From: Kribbella qitaiheensis
GTDB lineage: Bacteria; Actinomycetota; Actinomycetes; Propionibacteriales; Kribbellaceae
NCBI RefSeq assembly: GCF_014217565.1
Contig: NZ_CP043661.1
Coordinates: forward strand, 5,580,001 to 5,644,000
Length of the DNA: 64,000 bases
Direction of reading: 5' to 3'
Shown one piece after another: positions 50,384 through 60,855 of the stretch (position 1 is the stretch's first letter; every line of letters begins with the position of its first letter). The notes under the pieces were generated by a model. It did no database searches, was not told the origin of the DNA, and saw only the letters and a list, made by a program, of their open reading frames with translations. Made by a program: the position numbers and the translations under genes.

Positions 50384-51126
50384 GTGACGGTGATGCGGTG
50401 GTTCGCCGGATCGAGCTCAGCGTGGCCGCCGTACGGGAGGACAAACTGCGGGTCTGTGTGGCCGAAATCGAGGCCGGTGACGAGGAGGGCCTTCTCGTTG
50501 TACTCCGCCAGGGTGCGGCGCACGACGGCGTACTGCTCCTCGACGTAGGTGGCGCTGTCCTCGGGGGAGAGCTGGCTGTCGATCGCCCGGGACTTCGGGC
50601 GGGCCCAGAGGACGGCCTCGAAGCGTTCCAGCAGGCCGCGTTCGCCCAGGTTGCGGAGGGTCCGGTAGACGTGGGTGGCGCTCGGGAGTTCCTCGTCGGT
50701 CTCGAGGAAGAGGATGCCGGCGTACTCCGACTGGGGGAGCATCCAGCGGTTGGCGGCGAGTTGCCAGCCGATGATGTCCAGGTTGCCGCCCCAGAGGTTC
50801 CCGCTGACCGGTGCGTCGCCGTACCAGCTCCATTCGGTCGGCTCGAACAGGTCCGGTTCGGTTTCCAGCAGGGTCGGGTCGGACCAGTCGCGATCGTCGT
50901 CGGTCCAGCCGCTGCCGGGGGTCAGCTCGAACTCGCCGGAGGTGAACAGAGCTGCCCGGAGTGACCGCTCGGTCTCTGGGTGCATCGCGCCACCGCGGCC
51001 GAACTGGACCATCACGGTACCGCCGTGGAAGGCTGGAATCCCTTGGCTGTAAAGGAAATTGAGCAGGTTGGTGTTGTCGCTGTAGCCGAAGAAGGGCTTC
51101 GGATCGGCCCGGAACACGGCCGGCAT
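50377..51126 (-). pseudogene. S66-family LD-carboxypeptidase (MccF-like), N-terminal third missing
   Basis: 249 residues, beginning MPAVFRADPKPFFGYSDNTN. In complete S66 proteins the GYSDNT serine lies at about residue 110-120; here it is residue 16. The rest is intact: NLWGGNLDIIGWQLA, LFLETDEE with the catalytic Glu, and GLDFGHTDPQFVLP with the His. About 100 N-terminal residues, including the TIGGDDQ strand that packs against the active site, are absent, and the DNA upstream is the terminator of the aldehyde dehydrogenase gene. Retained catalytic residues but probably unable to fold; deletion remnant. Confidence 0.75.
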
Positions 51127-51143
51127 GCCGCCACGCTATGCGA

Positions 51144-51179
51144 GAGGCGCCGTCCCCGGCTATCGGGTTACGGCGCCTC
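51144..51179 (-). terminator. Hairpin terminator of the deoC-aldehyde dehydrogenase unit
   Basis: GAGGCGCCGT (51144-51153) pairs perfectly with ACGGCGCCTC (51170-51179), loop 16 nt, 12 nt past the stop of the short aldehyde dehydrogenase gene. Confidence 0.7.
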
Positions 51180-51191
51180 CTCCGCGCAGGC

Positions 51192-52059
51192 TCAGATTCC
51201 GATCGGGTGCCAGACCGTCTTCAGTTCGAGGTACTGCGTCAGGCGGGACAGGCCCGGTGACTCGGTCCAGTCCTCGACGGCGGGACGGCGGACCCGCTTG
51301 AGGTTCTCCGCGGCGGCGGCCTCCATCGCCGTCGCCTCGTCGTGGTCCTCGACGCCGGCCAGGTCGATCGCGTTGACATCCAGGTGACCGGCCAGCCAGG
51401 GCCCGATCTCCGTAGCCGACCCGGTCAGGATGTTCACCACTCCACCCGGCACGTCGGACGTCGCCATCACCTCGCCCAGCGTCACCGCAGGCAGCGGGCG
51501 CTCGAACGACGTGACCACCACAGCGGTGTTGCCGGACACGATCACCGGCGCGATCACGCTGGTCAGGCCGAGCAGGCTCGAGTCCTGCGGGGCCAGCACC
51601 GCCACCACACCGGTTGCCTCAGGCAACGAGAAGTCGAAGTACGGGCCGGCCACCGGGTTGCTCGAGCCGACCACCTGGGCCAGCTTGTCGGCCCAGCCGG
51701 CGTACCAGACCCAGCGGTCGATCGAGGCGTCGACGGCCGCGCGGGCCTTGCTGATCGAGAGTCCCTCGGAGGCCGCGACCTCGGCGCTGAACTGCTCGTG
51801 CCGGCCCTCCATCACCTCGGCGATCCGGTACAGCACCTGGCCGCGGTTGTACGCCGTCTTGGCGGACCAGCCGCCGAACGCCTTGCGGGCCGCGACGACC
51901 GCGTCCCGGCCGTCCTTGCGGGAGGCCTGCGACGCGTTCGCGAGGAACTTGCCCCTGGCATCGTTCACGACGTACGAACGGCCCGATTCGCTGCGCGGGA
52001 AGGCGCCGCCGACGTACAGCTTGTAGGTCTTGCGCACATCCAGCCGGGCCGGATCGGAC

Positions 52060-52088
<29 letters not shown>
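51192..52088 (-). CDS. Short aldehyde dehydrogenase-family protein lacking the catalytic domain
   Basis: Up to 298 residues; covers only the N-terminal NAD-binding-type domain (VRKTYKLYVGGAFPRSESGR, AVLAPQDSSLLGLTSVIAPV, DVPGGVVNILTGSATEIGPW). The catalytic Cys loop and the ELGGK glutamate of full-length enzymes are absent. The domain is well conserved and the same short-plus-long pair is common in actinomycetes, so this is a real paralogue and not a broken gene. It overlaps the stop of the full-length enzyme by up to 29 nt; the true start may be a TTG or GTG 15-57 nt later. Might be a structural partner. Confidence 0.8.
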
Positions 52089-53496
<1,408 letters not shown>

Positions 53497-53499
53497 GCC

Positions 53500-54465
53500 T
53501 CAGTCCAGCGTGAAGTAGTCGGGGCCGGGGTAGTTCCCGGTGGCCAGCTTGGTGCGTTGCATCAGCAGGTCGTTCAGCAGACTGGAGGCGCCGAAGCGGA
53601 ACAGCTCCGGGTCCAGCCAATCCGGTCCGGCCGTCTCGTTGACGGTGACCAGGTACTTGATCGCGTCCTTCGCGGTCCGGATCCCGCCGGCGGGCTTGAC
53701 GCCGATGTGCAGGCCGGTCGCCTCGTGGTAGTCGCGGACCGCTTCCAGCATCACCAGGGTCACGGGAAGCGTCGCGGCCGGGGAGACCTTGCCGGTCGAA
53801 GTCTTGATGAAGTCCGCGCCGGCCAGCATCGCCAGCCACGACGCACGCCGTACGTTGTCGTAGGTGACCAGCTCGCCGGTCTCCAGAATCACCTTCAGGT
53901 GCGCGTCGCCGGCGGCCTCACGGATCGCGGCGATCTCGTCGAAGACCAGCCCGTACCGGCCGGACAGGAACGCACCTCGGTCGATCACCATGTCGACCTC
54001 GTCGGCACCGGCCGCGACCGCGTCCCGGGTGTCCTGCTGCTTGATGGCCAAGCTGGAACGCCCACTGGGGAAGGCGGTTGCGACACTCGCCACGTTGATC
54101 CCCGACCCGCGCAGCTCGAACTTCGCCGTCGCCACCAGGTCCGGATAGACACAGACCGCGGCCACTTGCGGGGCGGTCGGGTCGGCCGGATCGGGGCGTT
54201 TCGCCTTCGCACAAAGGGCCCGCACCTTGCCAGGGGTGTCCGAGCCCTCGAGCGTGGTCAGGTCGATCATCTGAATCGCCAGGTCCAGCGCGTAGGCCTT
54301 GGCGGTGGTCTTGATCGACCGGGTGCTCAGGGTGGCGGCCCGGGCTTCGGCGCCGACCTGGTCGACGCCCGGCAGGCCCAGCAGGAACCGGCGCAGCCGG
54401 TCCTCGGACGAGGTCACGTCGGCGAGACTGTCGACGCCAGTGTCGGTAGTGGTCACCCGCACCAC
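53500..54465 (-). CDS. deoC: Deoxyribose-phosphate aldolase
   Basis: 321 residues. Class I aldolase with Schiff-base lysine in GADFIKTSTGKVSP and second lysine in HIGVKPAGGIRTAKDAI; VCVYPDLV and DEVDMVIDRGAFL complete the family pattern. Cleaves 2-deoxyribose 5-phosphate to glyceraldehyde 3-phosphate and acetaldehyde. First gene of a unit with two aldehyde dehydrogenase genes. The N-terminal ~35 residues extend beyond shorter bacterial relatives, as is usual for this actinobacterial group. Confidence 0.95.
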   Translation of the reverse strand: MVRVTTTDTGVDSLADVTSSEDRLRRFLLGLPGVDQVGAEARAATLSTRSIKTTAKAYALDLAIQMIDLTTLEGSDTPGKVRALCAKAKRPDPADPTAPQVAAVCVYPDLVATAKFELRGSGINVASVATAFPSGRSSLAIKQQDTRDAVAAGADEVDMVIDRGAFLSGRYGLVFDEIAAIREAAGDAHLKVILETGELVTYDNVRRASWLAMLAGADFIKTSTGKVSPAATLPVTLVMLEAVRDYHEATGLHIGVKPAGGIRTAKDAIKYLVTVNETAGPDWLDPELFRFGASSLLNDLLMQRTKLATGNYPGPDYFTLD

Positions 54466-54528
54466 TCTACTGCGATTCCAGCCACGCCCATTCTTCGCGT
54501 CAACCCGCCAAAACCCGGCCCGGCACGG

Positions 54529-55140
54529 CTATCGATCGGCCAGCCGCGACACGATCAGAGCGACCTGTTCGGCGTACTTACCGGCGAAACCCGGCGCGGC
54601 CGGATCCAGTCCGAGCGCCTGCGCGATCTGCGGGAAAGTTACCGGTGCCGCGGACAAGGCGAACATCGCGAGGCCGACGTACGCCGGATCCAGGTCCGCG
54701 GCGAGCTCACCTTGTTTCTGGCGCGCGCGGAAGTCGGCGAGCATGCCCTGGAACCGGGCCTGCTGCCCCTCCCGATCGGCCTCGGTCGCTTCCTGGTCGA
54801 CACCCTGGCGGATCAGCAGCCGGGCCAGATCGGGCTCGGCGAGGCTGGCCCGGGCGTACGCCGCGACGACCTCCGGCAGCGTAGTCGCGCCCTCGGTGAC
54901 GGTCTGCTCGCCGTCGCGCCAGCGCTCGCTCACGGCCTGGTAGAGGCCGAGTTTGCCGCCGAAGTAGTACGAGATCAGCTGTTTGTTGACGCCCGCCCGG
55001 TCGGCGATGTCACTCACCCGCGCGCCGCCAAAACCGCGAGAGGCGAACTCGGTCACCGCCGCGGCCAGCAGTTGCTGCTTGCTCCGCTCCGCGTCGCGCT
55101 GACGCTCGCCGGGCCCTGGCGCTCTGTGCATACGGGCCAC
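54529..55140 (-). CDS. TetR-family transcriptional regulator
   Basis: About 200 residues (GTG 55140 or ATG 55131). Helix-turn-helix EFASRGFGGARVSDIADRAG VNKQLISYYFGGK (in two parts), then a helical ligand domain. It is divergent from a decayed FAD monooxygenase; the gap contains an imperfect palindrome at 55168-55197 that is a good operator candidate. Likely repressor of that locus. Confidence 0.9.
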   Translation of the reverse strand: MARMHRAPGPGERQRDAERSKQQLLAAAVTEFASRGFGGARVSDIADRAGVNKQLISYYFGGKLGLYQAVSERWRDGEQTVTEGATTLPEVVAAYARASLAEPDLARLLIRQGVDQEATEADREGQQARFQGMLADFRARQKQGELAADLDPAYVGLAMFALSAAPVTFPQIAQALGLDPAAPGFAGKYAEQVALIVSRLADR

Positions 55141-55167
55141 TCTAGCGGACCGCTCACCCGTTCTGCT

Positions 55168-55197
55168 AACTTAATCAACCAGATGGCTAATTGAGTT
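55168..55197. promoter_or_regulatory. Probable TetR operator
   Basis: AACTTAATCAACCA (55168-55181) and TGGCTAATTGAGTT (55184-55197) match as an inverted repeat at 11 of 14 positions around a 2-nt centre, in the AT-rich gap between the TetR gene and the monooxygenase remnant. Confidence 0.65.
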
Positions 55198-55225
55198 GAG
55201 TTCAGGGATGATTGGAGGAAGGATC

Positions 55226-55818
55226 ATGCAGGTGGCGATCATCGGGGCCGGTATCGGTGGGCTGGCGCTGGCCCAGGGGCTGAAGCAGGCAGGGGTCGAG
55301 GTGCGGCTCTTCGAGCGCGCCCGTCGGCGCGCTTCCGCAAGCAGGGGTATCGGATCCACATCAGCGAGGTGGGGGAGGAGGCGCTGGCCGCGGTGCTGCC
55401 GGCGGCTGTCCGGCGCCGGGTGATCGACACCGCGACGCATCCGGGTGACCTGCTGGGCGGGTTCGACAGCTCATTGACGCCGACCTTCGAGCAGTCCTTC
55501 CCCGGCGCCGGCCCGGACAAGGTCAGCGCGATCGACCGGTACGCGTTCCGCCGCGCGCTGATGACCGGGCTCGACGAAGTGCTTGCCTTTGGCAAGCACT
55601 TCACCTCGTACGCCGAGACCGGCGATGGCCGCGTCGAGATTCAGTTCGCGGATGGCAGTACCGAGACGGCAGACGTTCTGGTGGGTGCTGACGGGGTCGG
55701 TTCGCGCGTGCGGGCGCTCTCTTCAGCCTCGACCTCAGCGCTTGAATTGGGTGAGCCGGCCCTGGCCCGCGGGGTCTGGGTAGGTGGATGGTCACTGTGC
55801 GGAGTCGTCGTGGCCTAA
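55226..55818 (+). pseudogene. FAD-dependent monooxygenase (class A), frameshifted and truncated
   Basis: Begins well: ATG 55226 behind GGAGG, then MQVAIIGAGIGGLALAQGLK, the FAD-binding GxGxxG. Near 55330 the frame shifts; the continuation RFRKQGYRIHISEVGEEALA is one frame away. The DG-type motif VLVGADGVGSRVRALSS follows, but the protein ends at 55818 after ~197 residues, half the usual length, with no second FAD-contact (GD) motif or substrate domain. One break could be an error, but the missing C-terminal half makes this a pseudogene. Confidence 0.8.
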
Positions 55819-55880
55819 CTGGTATGTGAGGTGTGAGGCGAATTCTGGTTCGGGTCGGGGTGGGCGGTTACCTTGTCCCG

Positions 55881-56441
55881 GTGAAGTCCAAGACCAGTGA
55901 GAACGAGCAGTACCTGTCGGCGTCCAACCGGATCACCGGTGTGGTGGTGATGGTGATCGGCGTGGTCGGGCTGGTCGACATCATGCTGGAGTGGCGGACC
56001 GCGGGTGGACTGATGGTCGCGGGGCTGATCGGGATCCTGATGGTCCTCGCGTATGCCGGGTTGGTGCGGCCGTCGATCAACCTGGCCGCCGAGGGGCTGT
56101 TGATCCGCAACCATCTGCGTGATTTCCAGGTGCCGTGGAACAAGATCACCGACGTCGATGTGACCGACATCCTGCGAGTGCACACCGAGGCCGGCAAGAT
56201 CCGCTGCCCCGCGGTCCAGCTGGTGATGCGCGACATGCGCAAGCAGCGCGTCGGAGGCCGCAAGCTGAAGGCGGACAGCTCGGTCTCCAAGGCGGACTTC
56301 GTGGTCAACCGTCTCGAGACCCACATGGACCAGTACGGCCCCACGGCCGAAGGCGAGGTCGTCACCACCTGGGCCCGCCCCGAACTCTCCATCATCGCGG
56401 TACTGGCGGTAGTCGCCATCCTCGGCGAGTTCCTCCGCTGA
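55881..56441 (+). CDS. PH-domain-like membrane protein of unknown function
   Basis: 186 residues from GTG 55881. Two N-terminal helices (about 18-36, 42-60), a soluble bacterial-PH-like domain (EGLLIRNHLRDFQVPWNKIT, DVDVTDILRVHT) and a C-terminal helix (IIAVLAVVAILGEFL). Members are often called PH domain-containing; no function is known. Its TGA overlaps the putative CTG start of the next gene. Confidence 0.75.
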   Translation: MKSKTSENEQYLSASNRITGVVVMVIGVVGLVDIMLEWRTAGGLMVAGLIGILMVLAYAGLVRPSINLAAEGLLIRNHLRDFQVPWNKITDVDVTDILRVHTEAGKIRCPAVQLVMRDMRKQRVGGRKLKADSSVSKADFVVNRLETHMDQYGPTAEGEVVTTWARPELSIIAVLAVVAILGEFLR

Positions 56442-57307
56442 GGTCCCGCCGCGCCTTCCTGATCACCGCAGCCGGAGCCGCCGGCGCCGTCGCCGGTGCG
56501 GCAGGCCTGGTCGAGGCAGGGGTGATCCCAGGCCGCGCCCGAGCGCACGAAGTACTGGGTCTGACCGGCGAGGACGGCGTCGTCCCGGAGGTACCGGCGG
56601 GTGCGGTGGACTCCGGCACCTTCAAGTCAGCAGCGCGCCGTACGACGGTCGGCTGGTCGGTCATCTATCCGGATCGGCAGCGGGCCGAACTGCCGGTGGT
56701 GCTGGTGCTTCATGGCCGAGGCGCTGACCACACCTCGGCGATCAACGAGCTCGGCATGGACCACTTCCTCGCCGCCGCGGTGTCGGCCGGGGTGCCACCG
56801 TTCGCGTTGGCGACCGTTGACGGAGGGCCCGACAACTATTGGCACAAGCGCGCGAGCGGCGACGATCCGCAGCGCATGTTGATCGAGGAATTCCTTCCCC
56901 TGCTGGCGAAACGCGGCCTGCGGACGAGCCGGTTCGGCGTTCTCGGCTGGTCGATGGGCGGGTACGGCGCGTTGCTGCTGGCCGCCGACGTCAAGGCGCC
57001 GCGGGTGGTCGCGGCCGGGGCGATGAGCCCGGCTCTGTGGCACCACGCGAAGGACACGACGCCCGGCTCGTACGACGGCCCCGCCGACTTCGAGCAGCAT
57101 CGACTCTTCGGCCGCGCCGCCGACCTCGAGGACATCGCACTACGGATCGACTGCGGTCGCGACGATCCGTTCGCCGGCGCCACCGAGGACCTGCGGGCCG
57201 AGGTGCGAGCCGATGGTGGACTGCAGGCCGGGCTACACACCGCTGGTTACTGGCGGCGCATGCTTCCTGACCAACTGCGGTTCTTTGGCCGGAAACTGTC
57301 AGTTTGA
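56438..57307 (+). CDS. Tat-exported alpha/beta-hydrolase (esterase), apparent CTG start
   Basis: 289 residues if started at CTG 56438, which overlaps the previous TGA as CTGA. No ATG, GTG or TTG exists in frame between that point and the conserved domain that would keep the N-terminus. The first residues RSRRAFLITAAGAAGAVAGA form a twin-arginine signal. The hydrolase part has LVLHGRGADHTSAINELGMD, nucleophile GWSMGGYGALLLA (Ser 172) and a C-terminal HTAGYWRRMLPDQL His, as in S-formylglutathione hydrolase/antigen-85-like esterases. Substrate unknown. Confidence 0.8.
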   Translation: MRSRRAFLITAAGAAGAVAGAAGLVEAGVIPGRARAHEVLGLTGEDGVVPEVPAGAVDSGTFKSAARRTTVGWSVIYPDRQRAELPVVLVLHGRGADHTSAINELGMDHFLAAAVSAGVPPFALATVDGGPDNYWHKRASGDDPQRMLIEEFLPLLAKRGLRTSRFGVLGWSMGGYGALLLAADVKAPRVVAAGAMSPALWHHAKDTTPGSYDGPADFEQHRLFGRAADLEDIALRIDCGRDDPFAGATEDLRAEVRADGGLQAGLHTAGYWRRMLPDQLRFFGRKLSV

Positions 57308-57416
57308 GTGGAACTTCACAGCAACTGATTGCGTCGGAGCCCATGTCCACCCCGGATGAACCTTTCGGTGATCCAGGATGGCTCCGTTAGTCCCCAAGTA
57401 CTCGAGAGTGGAGCGT

Positions 57417-58352
57417 ATGTACAACCTCTCCAGCAAGAAGCTGCGCGGGCTGGTGGGCGCCATCGCCCTGGCCAGTTGCGCTGCCCTCGCCATCCCGAGC
57501 GCCCAGGCCACCCCGGCCGGCGCCACGGAACAGCCGATCCCGATCGCGGGCGCGGCAGTGAAGCCGCCGACGACGTCCGGCACGCGCGGCATCGAAGCGA
57601 CGTCCGGCTGGAACGCGTCCAGTTCCTACAACGCGGTCGCCAACAACGCGCTGTACAACACGCCGTACATCCCGGCCTCGGGCTGCAAGCGCCCGAACGT
57701 CGCCCTGAACACGGAGTACCGGGTCCGGTACTTCGAGCAGGAGATGGTCCGTTGCATGTACGCCGCGTGGAGGCCGATCATCTGGCGCGCCCACGGCCGC
57801 TATGACGTCAAGCCCGGCCTGGTCGTGCACGGCTACAACACCATCAACACCCAGTGCGGCTCGGTCACCGGACCGACGTCGTTCTACTGCTCGGCGGGAT
57901 CCGGCACGATCTACATCCCGTGGCGCCAGATCGTGAACTACTACGCGCAGAACCCGACGTTCGCCGTCGCGTACGCGACCAACACGATCGCGCACGAGTA
58001 CGGACACCACGTGCAGTCGATGAATAGCATCCTGACCGCGTCGTGGTGGCGCCAGCAGCACATGAGCGGCGACGCGGCCCTGGCCGAGAGCCGTCGGCGT
58101 GAGCTGCAGGCCTCCTGCCTCGGTTCGGCCTACATCAGCGCGAACAAGAAGGCCTACCCGATGTCGGGTGGACTGCTGACCCAGTGGAAGTACGTCGTCT
58201 CGCACTCCGGTGACATGCCGGGCTACCCGCGTGACCACGGCTCGTGGACCAACCACAACTTCTGGTCGCTGGCCGGCTACAACGGTGACGGCAAGGGGCA
58301 GCACGCAGGTAGCTGCCGGACCTTCACCGCGGCCGGTACCCGCATCTCCTGA
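57417..58352 (+). CDS. Secreted neutral zinc metallopeptidase (YpfJ-like)
   Basis: 311 residues from ATG 57417. Signal peptide to about residue 32 (cleavage SAQA-TP). Zinc motif HEYGHH with H193, E194, H197 and the third-ligand region SRRRELQASCLGSAY are those of the neutral zinc metallopeptidase family. Exported, possibly acting on cell-wall-linked or outside proteins. Several conserved cysteines (90, 113, 147, 158) suggest disulfides. A strong terminator follows. Confidence 0.9.
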   Translation: MYNLSSKKLRGLVGAIALASCAALAIPSAQATPAGATEQPIPIAGAAVKPPTTSGTRGIEATSGWNASSSYNAVANNALYNTPYIPASGCKRPNVALNTEYRVRYFEQEMVRCMYAAWRPIIWRAHGRYDVKPGLVVHGYNTINTQCGSVTGPTSFYCSAGSGTIYIPWRQIVNYYAQNPTFAVAYATNTIAHEYGHHVQSMNSILTASWWRQQHMSGDAALAESRRRELQASCLGSAYISANKKAYPMSGGLLTQWKYVVSHSGDMPGYPRDHGSWTNHNFWSLAGYNGDGKGQHAGSCRTFTAAGTRIS

Positions 58353-58421
58353 TCGACCCGGCGGGTGGAGTCTGATGCAGTTCGGTAACACTGCACGGCA
58401 ACCACGGCCGACCGTGTAACC

Positions 58422-58458
58422 AAGGCGCCCGGAATGCGTTCTGCATTCCGGGCGCCTT
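58422..58458 (+). terminator. Terminator after the metallopeptidase gene
   Basis: AAGGCGCCCGGAATGC (58422-58437) pairs perfectly with GCATTCCGGGCGCCTT (58443-58458), loop 5 nt, followed by CGCGTTTTG. Confidence 0.9.
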
Positions 58459-58566
58459 CGCGTTTTGCCGACACGTACACGATCTGCGATCGTGTGGTTA
58501 CTGTGTTTCGGGTCCGCACGCCTTACAGTCTTGTGTCGAACGACGAACGGCAGGAGTCAAGGGATC

Positions 58567-59019
58567 GTGAACTACGACGAGTTCAACACCGAGTACACGC
58601 GGGTGCTGGACAAGATCAAGAGTGGTACCTGTAGCTGGTCCGAGCTGTCCGGGCATGTCACCCGGCTGCGCAAGGCCACCGCGGGACTGACAAAACCGGT
58701 CGAGCGGAACCAGGTGGACAGCGATCTGGCCGCACTCGGCCAGATGGTCGACCTGTCCCGCCGTACGAACGACCGCGAGGACGTCTGGACGATCACGTCC
58801 GAGGCGGTTCGCCGGGCCAGCAGCGGTGAAGGCACGGTCGCCGACCGGATCGGCCGGATCGAGGCGAGCATCAACGAGATCACCGACCTCGCGAACCGGA
58901 ACTCCGACGAGCGAGAGGCGCTGATGCAGTCCACCAGCACCCTGCGGATCCTGCACTCCTCGCTGCAGAGTTCACTACGCGCCGAGCAGGCCGAGCAGCA
59001 AAAGGCCGGCGTCCGCTGA
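58567..59019 (+). CDS. Small helical protein of unknown function
   Basis: 150 residues from GTG 58567 (NYDEFNTEYTRVLDKIKSGT). Wholly helical, with heptad-like spacing in VADRIGRIEASINEITDLANR, suggesting a coiled coil; no membrane segment or catalytic motif. Not recognised. Monocistronic, between strong terminators. Confidence 0.65.
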   Translation: MNYDEFNTEYTRVLDKIKSGTCSWSELSGHVTRLRKATAGLTKPVERNQVDSDLAALGQMVDLSRRTNDREDVWTITSEAVRRASSGEGTVADRIGRIEASINEITDLANRNSDEREALMQSTSTLRILHSSLQSSLRAEQAEQQKAGVR

Positions 59020-59031
59020 CCTCAGCTTGGT

Positions 59032-59064
59032 CAGGGGCCCCTCTCACCAGGGGCCCCTGCTTTT
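59032..59064 (+). terminator. Rho-independent terminator
   Basis: CAGGGGCCCCT (59032-59042) / AGGGGCCCCTG (59049-59059), loop 6 nt, followed by CTTTT. The most canonical terminator in the window, 12 nt past the stop of the helical-protein gene. Confidence 0.92.
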
Positions 59065-59070
59065 CGCCGG

Positions 59071-59124
59071 CGCTTGCGTCCGAAGGGGTGAGGGGCAGAC
59101 CCCTCGCTAGTTCGGACGCAAGCG
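59071..59124. repeat. Nested hairpin repeat, member A of the GTCCGAA/TTCGGAC family
   Basis: Outer stem CGCTTGCGTCCGAA (59071-59084) / TTCGGACGCAAGCG (59111-59124), perfect over 14 bp; inner stem GAGGGG (59090-59095) / CCCCTC (59100-59105) with loop CAGA. Sits between the terminator above and the 3' end of the phosphomutase gene. Confidence 0.9.
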
Positions 59125-59130
59125 GGTGTT

Positions 59131-60777
59131 TCAGATGCCTGCGGCGGCGGCCAGGTCCTTCTTGATGGCGGCCAGTTCATCCGCCGCCTGGGCGCGGGCG
59201 GCCGCGACGTCGTCACCGGCCACCGGGATCACGACTTCCAGGTAGCACTTCAGCTTGGGCTCGGTCCCTGACGGTCGTACGACGACCCGCGCACCCTCGG
59301 ACAGGTGGTAGCGCAACCCATCGGTCGGCGGCAGCGTCTCGGTGCCTTCGTTCAGGTCGTCGACCTGCTCGACCGCGTGTCCGCCGAGCGAGGTCGGGGG
59401 CGTCGCCCTCAACCGGTCCATCGCTGCCCCGATCAGGCTCAGGTCCTCCACCCGCGCGGACAACTGGTCCGTCGCGTGCAGCCCGTACTTCTTCGCCAGG
59501 TCGTCCAGCAGATCCAGCAAAGTCCGCCCCTCGGCCTTGGCCTGCGCAGCGAACTGCAACACCCGCACCAGCGTCGAGATGCCGTCCTTGTCCTTCACGG
59601 CCGACGGATCGACGCAGTACCCGAGCGCCTCCTCGTAGCCGAACACCAGCTCCGGCACCCGTCCGATCCACTTGAACCCGGTGAGCGTGTCGACGTACCG
59701 CACTCCGTACGCCGTCGCGATCTTGCTCAGCAGCGACGACGACACGATCGAGCAGGCGGCGACCCCGTCCGGCCCGGACGACAACAGGAACTCGCCGAGC
59801 AGCCCGCCCAGCTCGTCCCCGCGCAGCATCCGCCAGCCACCGGCAGCAGCAGGATCCGGTACTGCGACAGCGCATCGGTCCGCATCGGGATCGTTCGCGA
59901 CAGCGATGTCGGAGCCTTGGGCGCGAGCCAGCTCCAGCGCGGCGTCGATCGCGCCCGGCTCCTCCGGGTTCGGGAACGACACCGTCGGGAAGTCCGGGTC
60001 CGGATCCGCCTGCGAAGCAACCACAGCCGGTTCTGCGAACCCCGCACGCGCCACGGCCTGCTCGACCAGAGCCCGCCCGACACCGTGCAACGGCGTGTAG
60101 GCCACGTTCAGGTCGCGCGGAGCGTCCGCCGGGACCAGCGTCGCGATGCGGTCCAGGTAGGCGCCCAGCAGGTCGTCCCCGGCCATCTGCCAGCCTTCAC
60201 CCCGTGGCACGGATGCCAGCGGGCCGACCGCGTCGATGGCGGCGGCGATCTCGCTGTCGGCCGGCGGCACGATCTGCGAGCCGTCACCGAGGTAGACCTT
60301 GTACCCGTTGTCCTGCGGCGGGTTGTGCGACGCCGTGACGACGACACCGGCGACCGCCTTGAGGTGCTGGATCCCGAAGGCGACCACGGGCGTCGGGGCC
60401 GGGCGGTCCAGCAGTACGGCGTCCAGCCCGGCGCCGCGGACCACAGCGGCCGTGTCCTGCGCGAAGATGTCCGACTTGTGCCGCGCGTCGTACCCGATCA
60501 GGACGGGTCCGTCGGTGAGCCCGTTCGCCTTGAGGTAGGCGCAGAGGCCGGCCGCGGCACGGATCACCACCACCCGGTTCATCCGGTTCGGCCCGGCGCC
60601 GACAGCGCCCCGCAACCCCGCAGTACCGAACTCCAGCTTCCCGCTGAACCGGTCGGCCAGTGCATCCCCGGCGTCGGTCTCCAGCAACTGCTGCAGCTCG
60701 GCCCGGGTATCGGGATCAGGGTCCTCGCTCAGCCAGGCTTCGGCGGCGGCACGAACATCTTCATTGACGGTCACCAC
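59131..60777 (-). CDS. Phosphomannomutase / phosphoglucomutase
   Basis: 548 residues, alpha-D-phosphohexomutase superfamily. Phosphoserine loop GVVVTASHNPPQDNGYKVY, metal loop IAVANDPDADRCAVAVP, sugar loop VFGYEEALGYCVD and phosphate loop VVRPSGTEPKLKCYLEV are all complete. Interconverts hexose 1- and 6-phosphates for GDP-mannose, glycogen or wall precursors; could supply GDP-mannose to the mannosyltransferases at 14-16 kb. Flanked on both sides by members A and B of the hairpin family. Confidence 0.93.
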   Translation of the reverse strand: MVTVNEDVRAAAEAWLSEDPDPDTRAELQQLLETDAGDALADRFSGKLEFGTAGLRGAVGAGPNRMNRVVVIRAAAGLCAYLKANGLTDGPVLIGYDARHKSDIFAQDTAAVVRGAGLDAVLLDRPAPTPVVAFGIQHLKAVAGVVVTASHNPPQDNGYKVYLGDGSQIVPPADSEIAAAIDAVGPLASVPRGEGWQMAGDDLLGAYLDRIATLVPADAPRDLNVAYTPLHGVGRALVEQAVARAGFAEPAVVASQADPDPDFPTVSFPNPEEPGAIDAALELARAQGSDIAVANDPDADRCAVAVPDPAAAGGWRMLRGDELGGLLGEFLLSSGPDGVAACSIVSSSLLSKIATAYGVRYVDTLTGFKWIGRVPELVFGYEEALGYCVDPSAVKDKDGISTLVRVLQFAAQAKAEGRTLLDLLDDLAKKYGLHATDQLSARVEDLSLIGAAMDRLRATPPTSLGGHAVEQVDDLNEGTETLPPTDGLRYHLSEGARVVVRPSGTEPKLKCYLEVVIPVAGDDVAAARAQAADELAAIKKDLAAAAGI

Positions 60778-60803
60778 CGCACGATATCGCCCGTCTCCAC
60801 CCC

Positions 60804-60851
60804 TTGCGTCCGAAGCGGCGAGGGGCCTGCCCCGCAGTTCTTCGGACGCAA
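60804..60851. repeat. Nested hairpin repeat, member B of the GTCCGAA/TTCGGAC family
   Basis: Outer stem TTGCGTCCGAAG (60804-60815) / CTTCGGACGCAA (60840-60851), perfect over 12 bp; inner GGGGC/GCCCC inside GCGAGGGGCCTGCCCCGC. Between the phosphomutase start and the end of the gamma-glutamylcyclotransferase-like gene. Confidence 0.88.
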
Positions 60852-60855
60852 CGTG

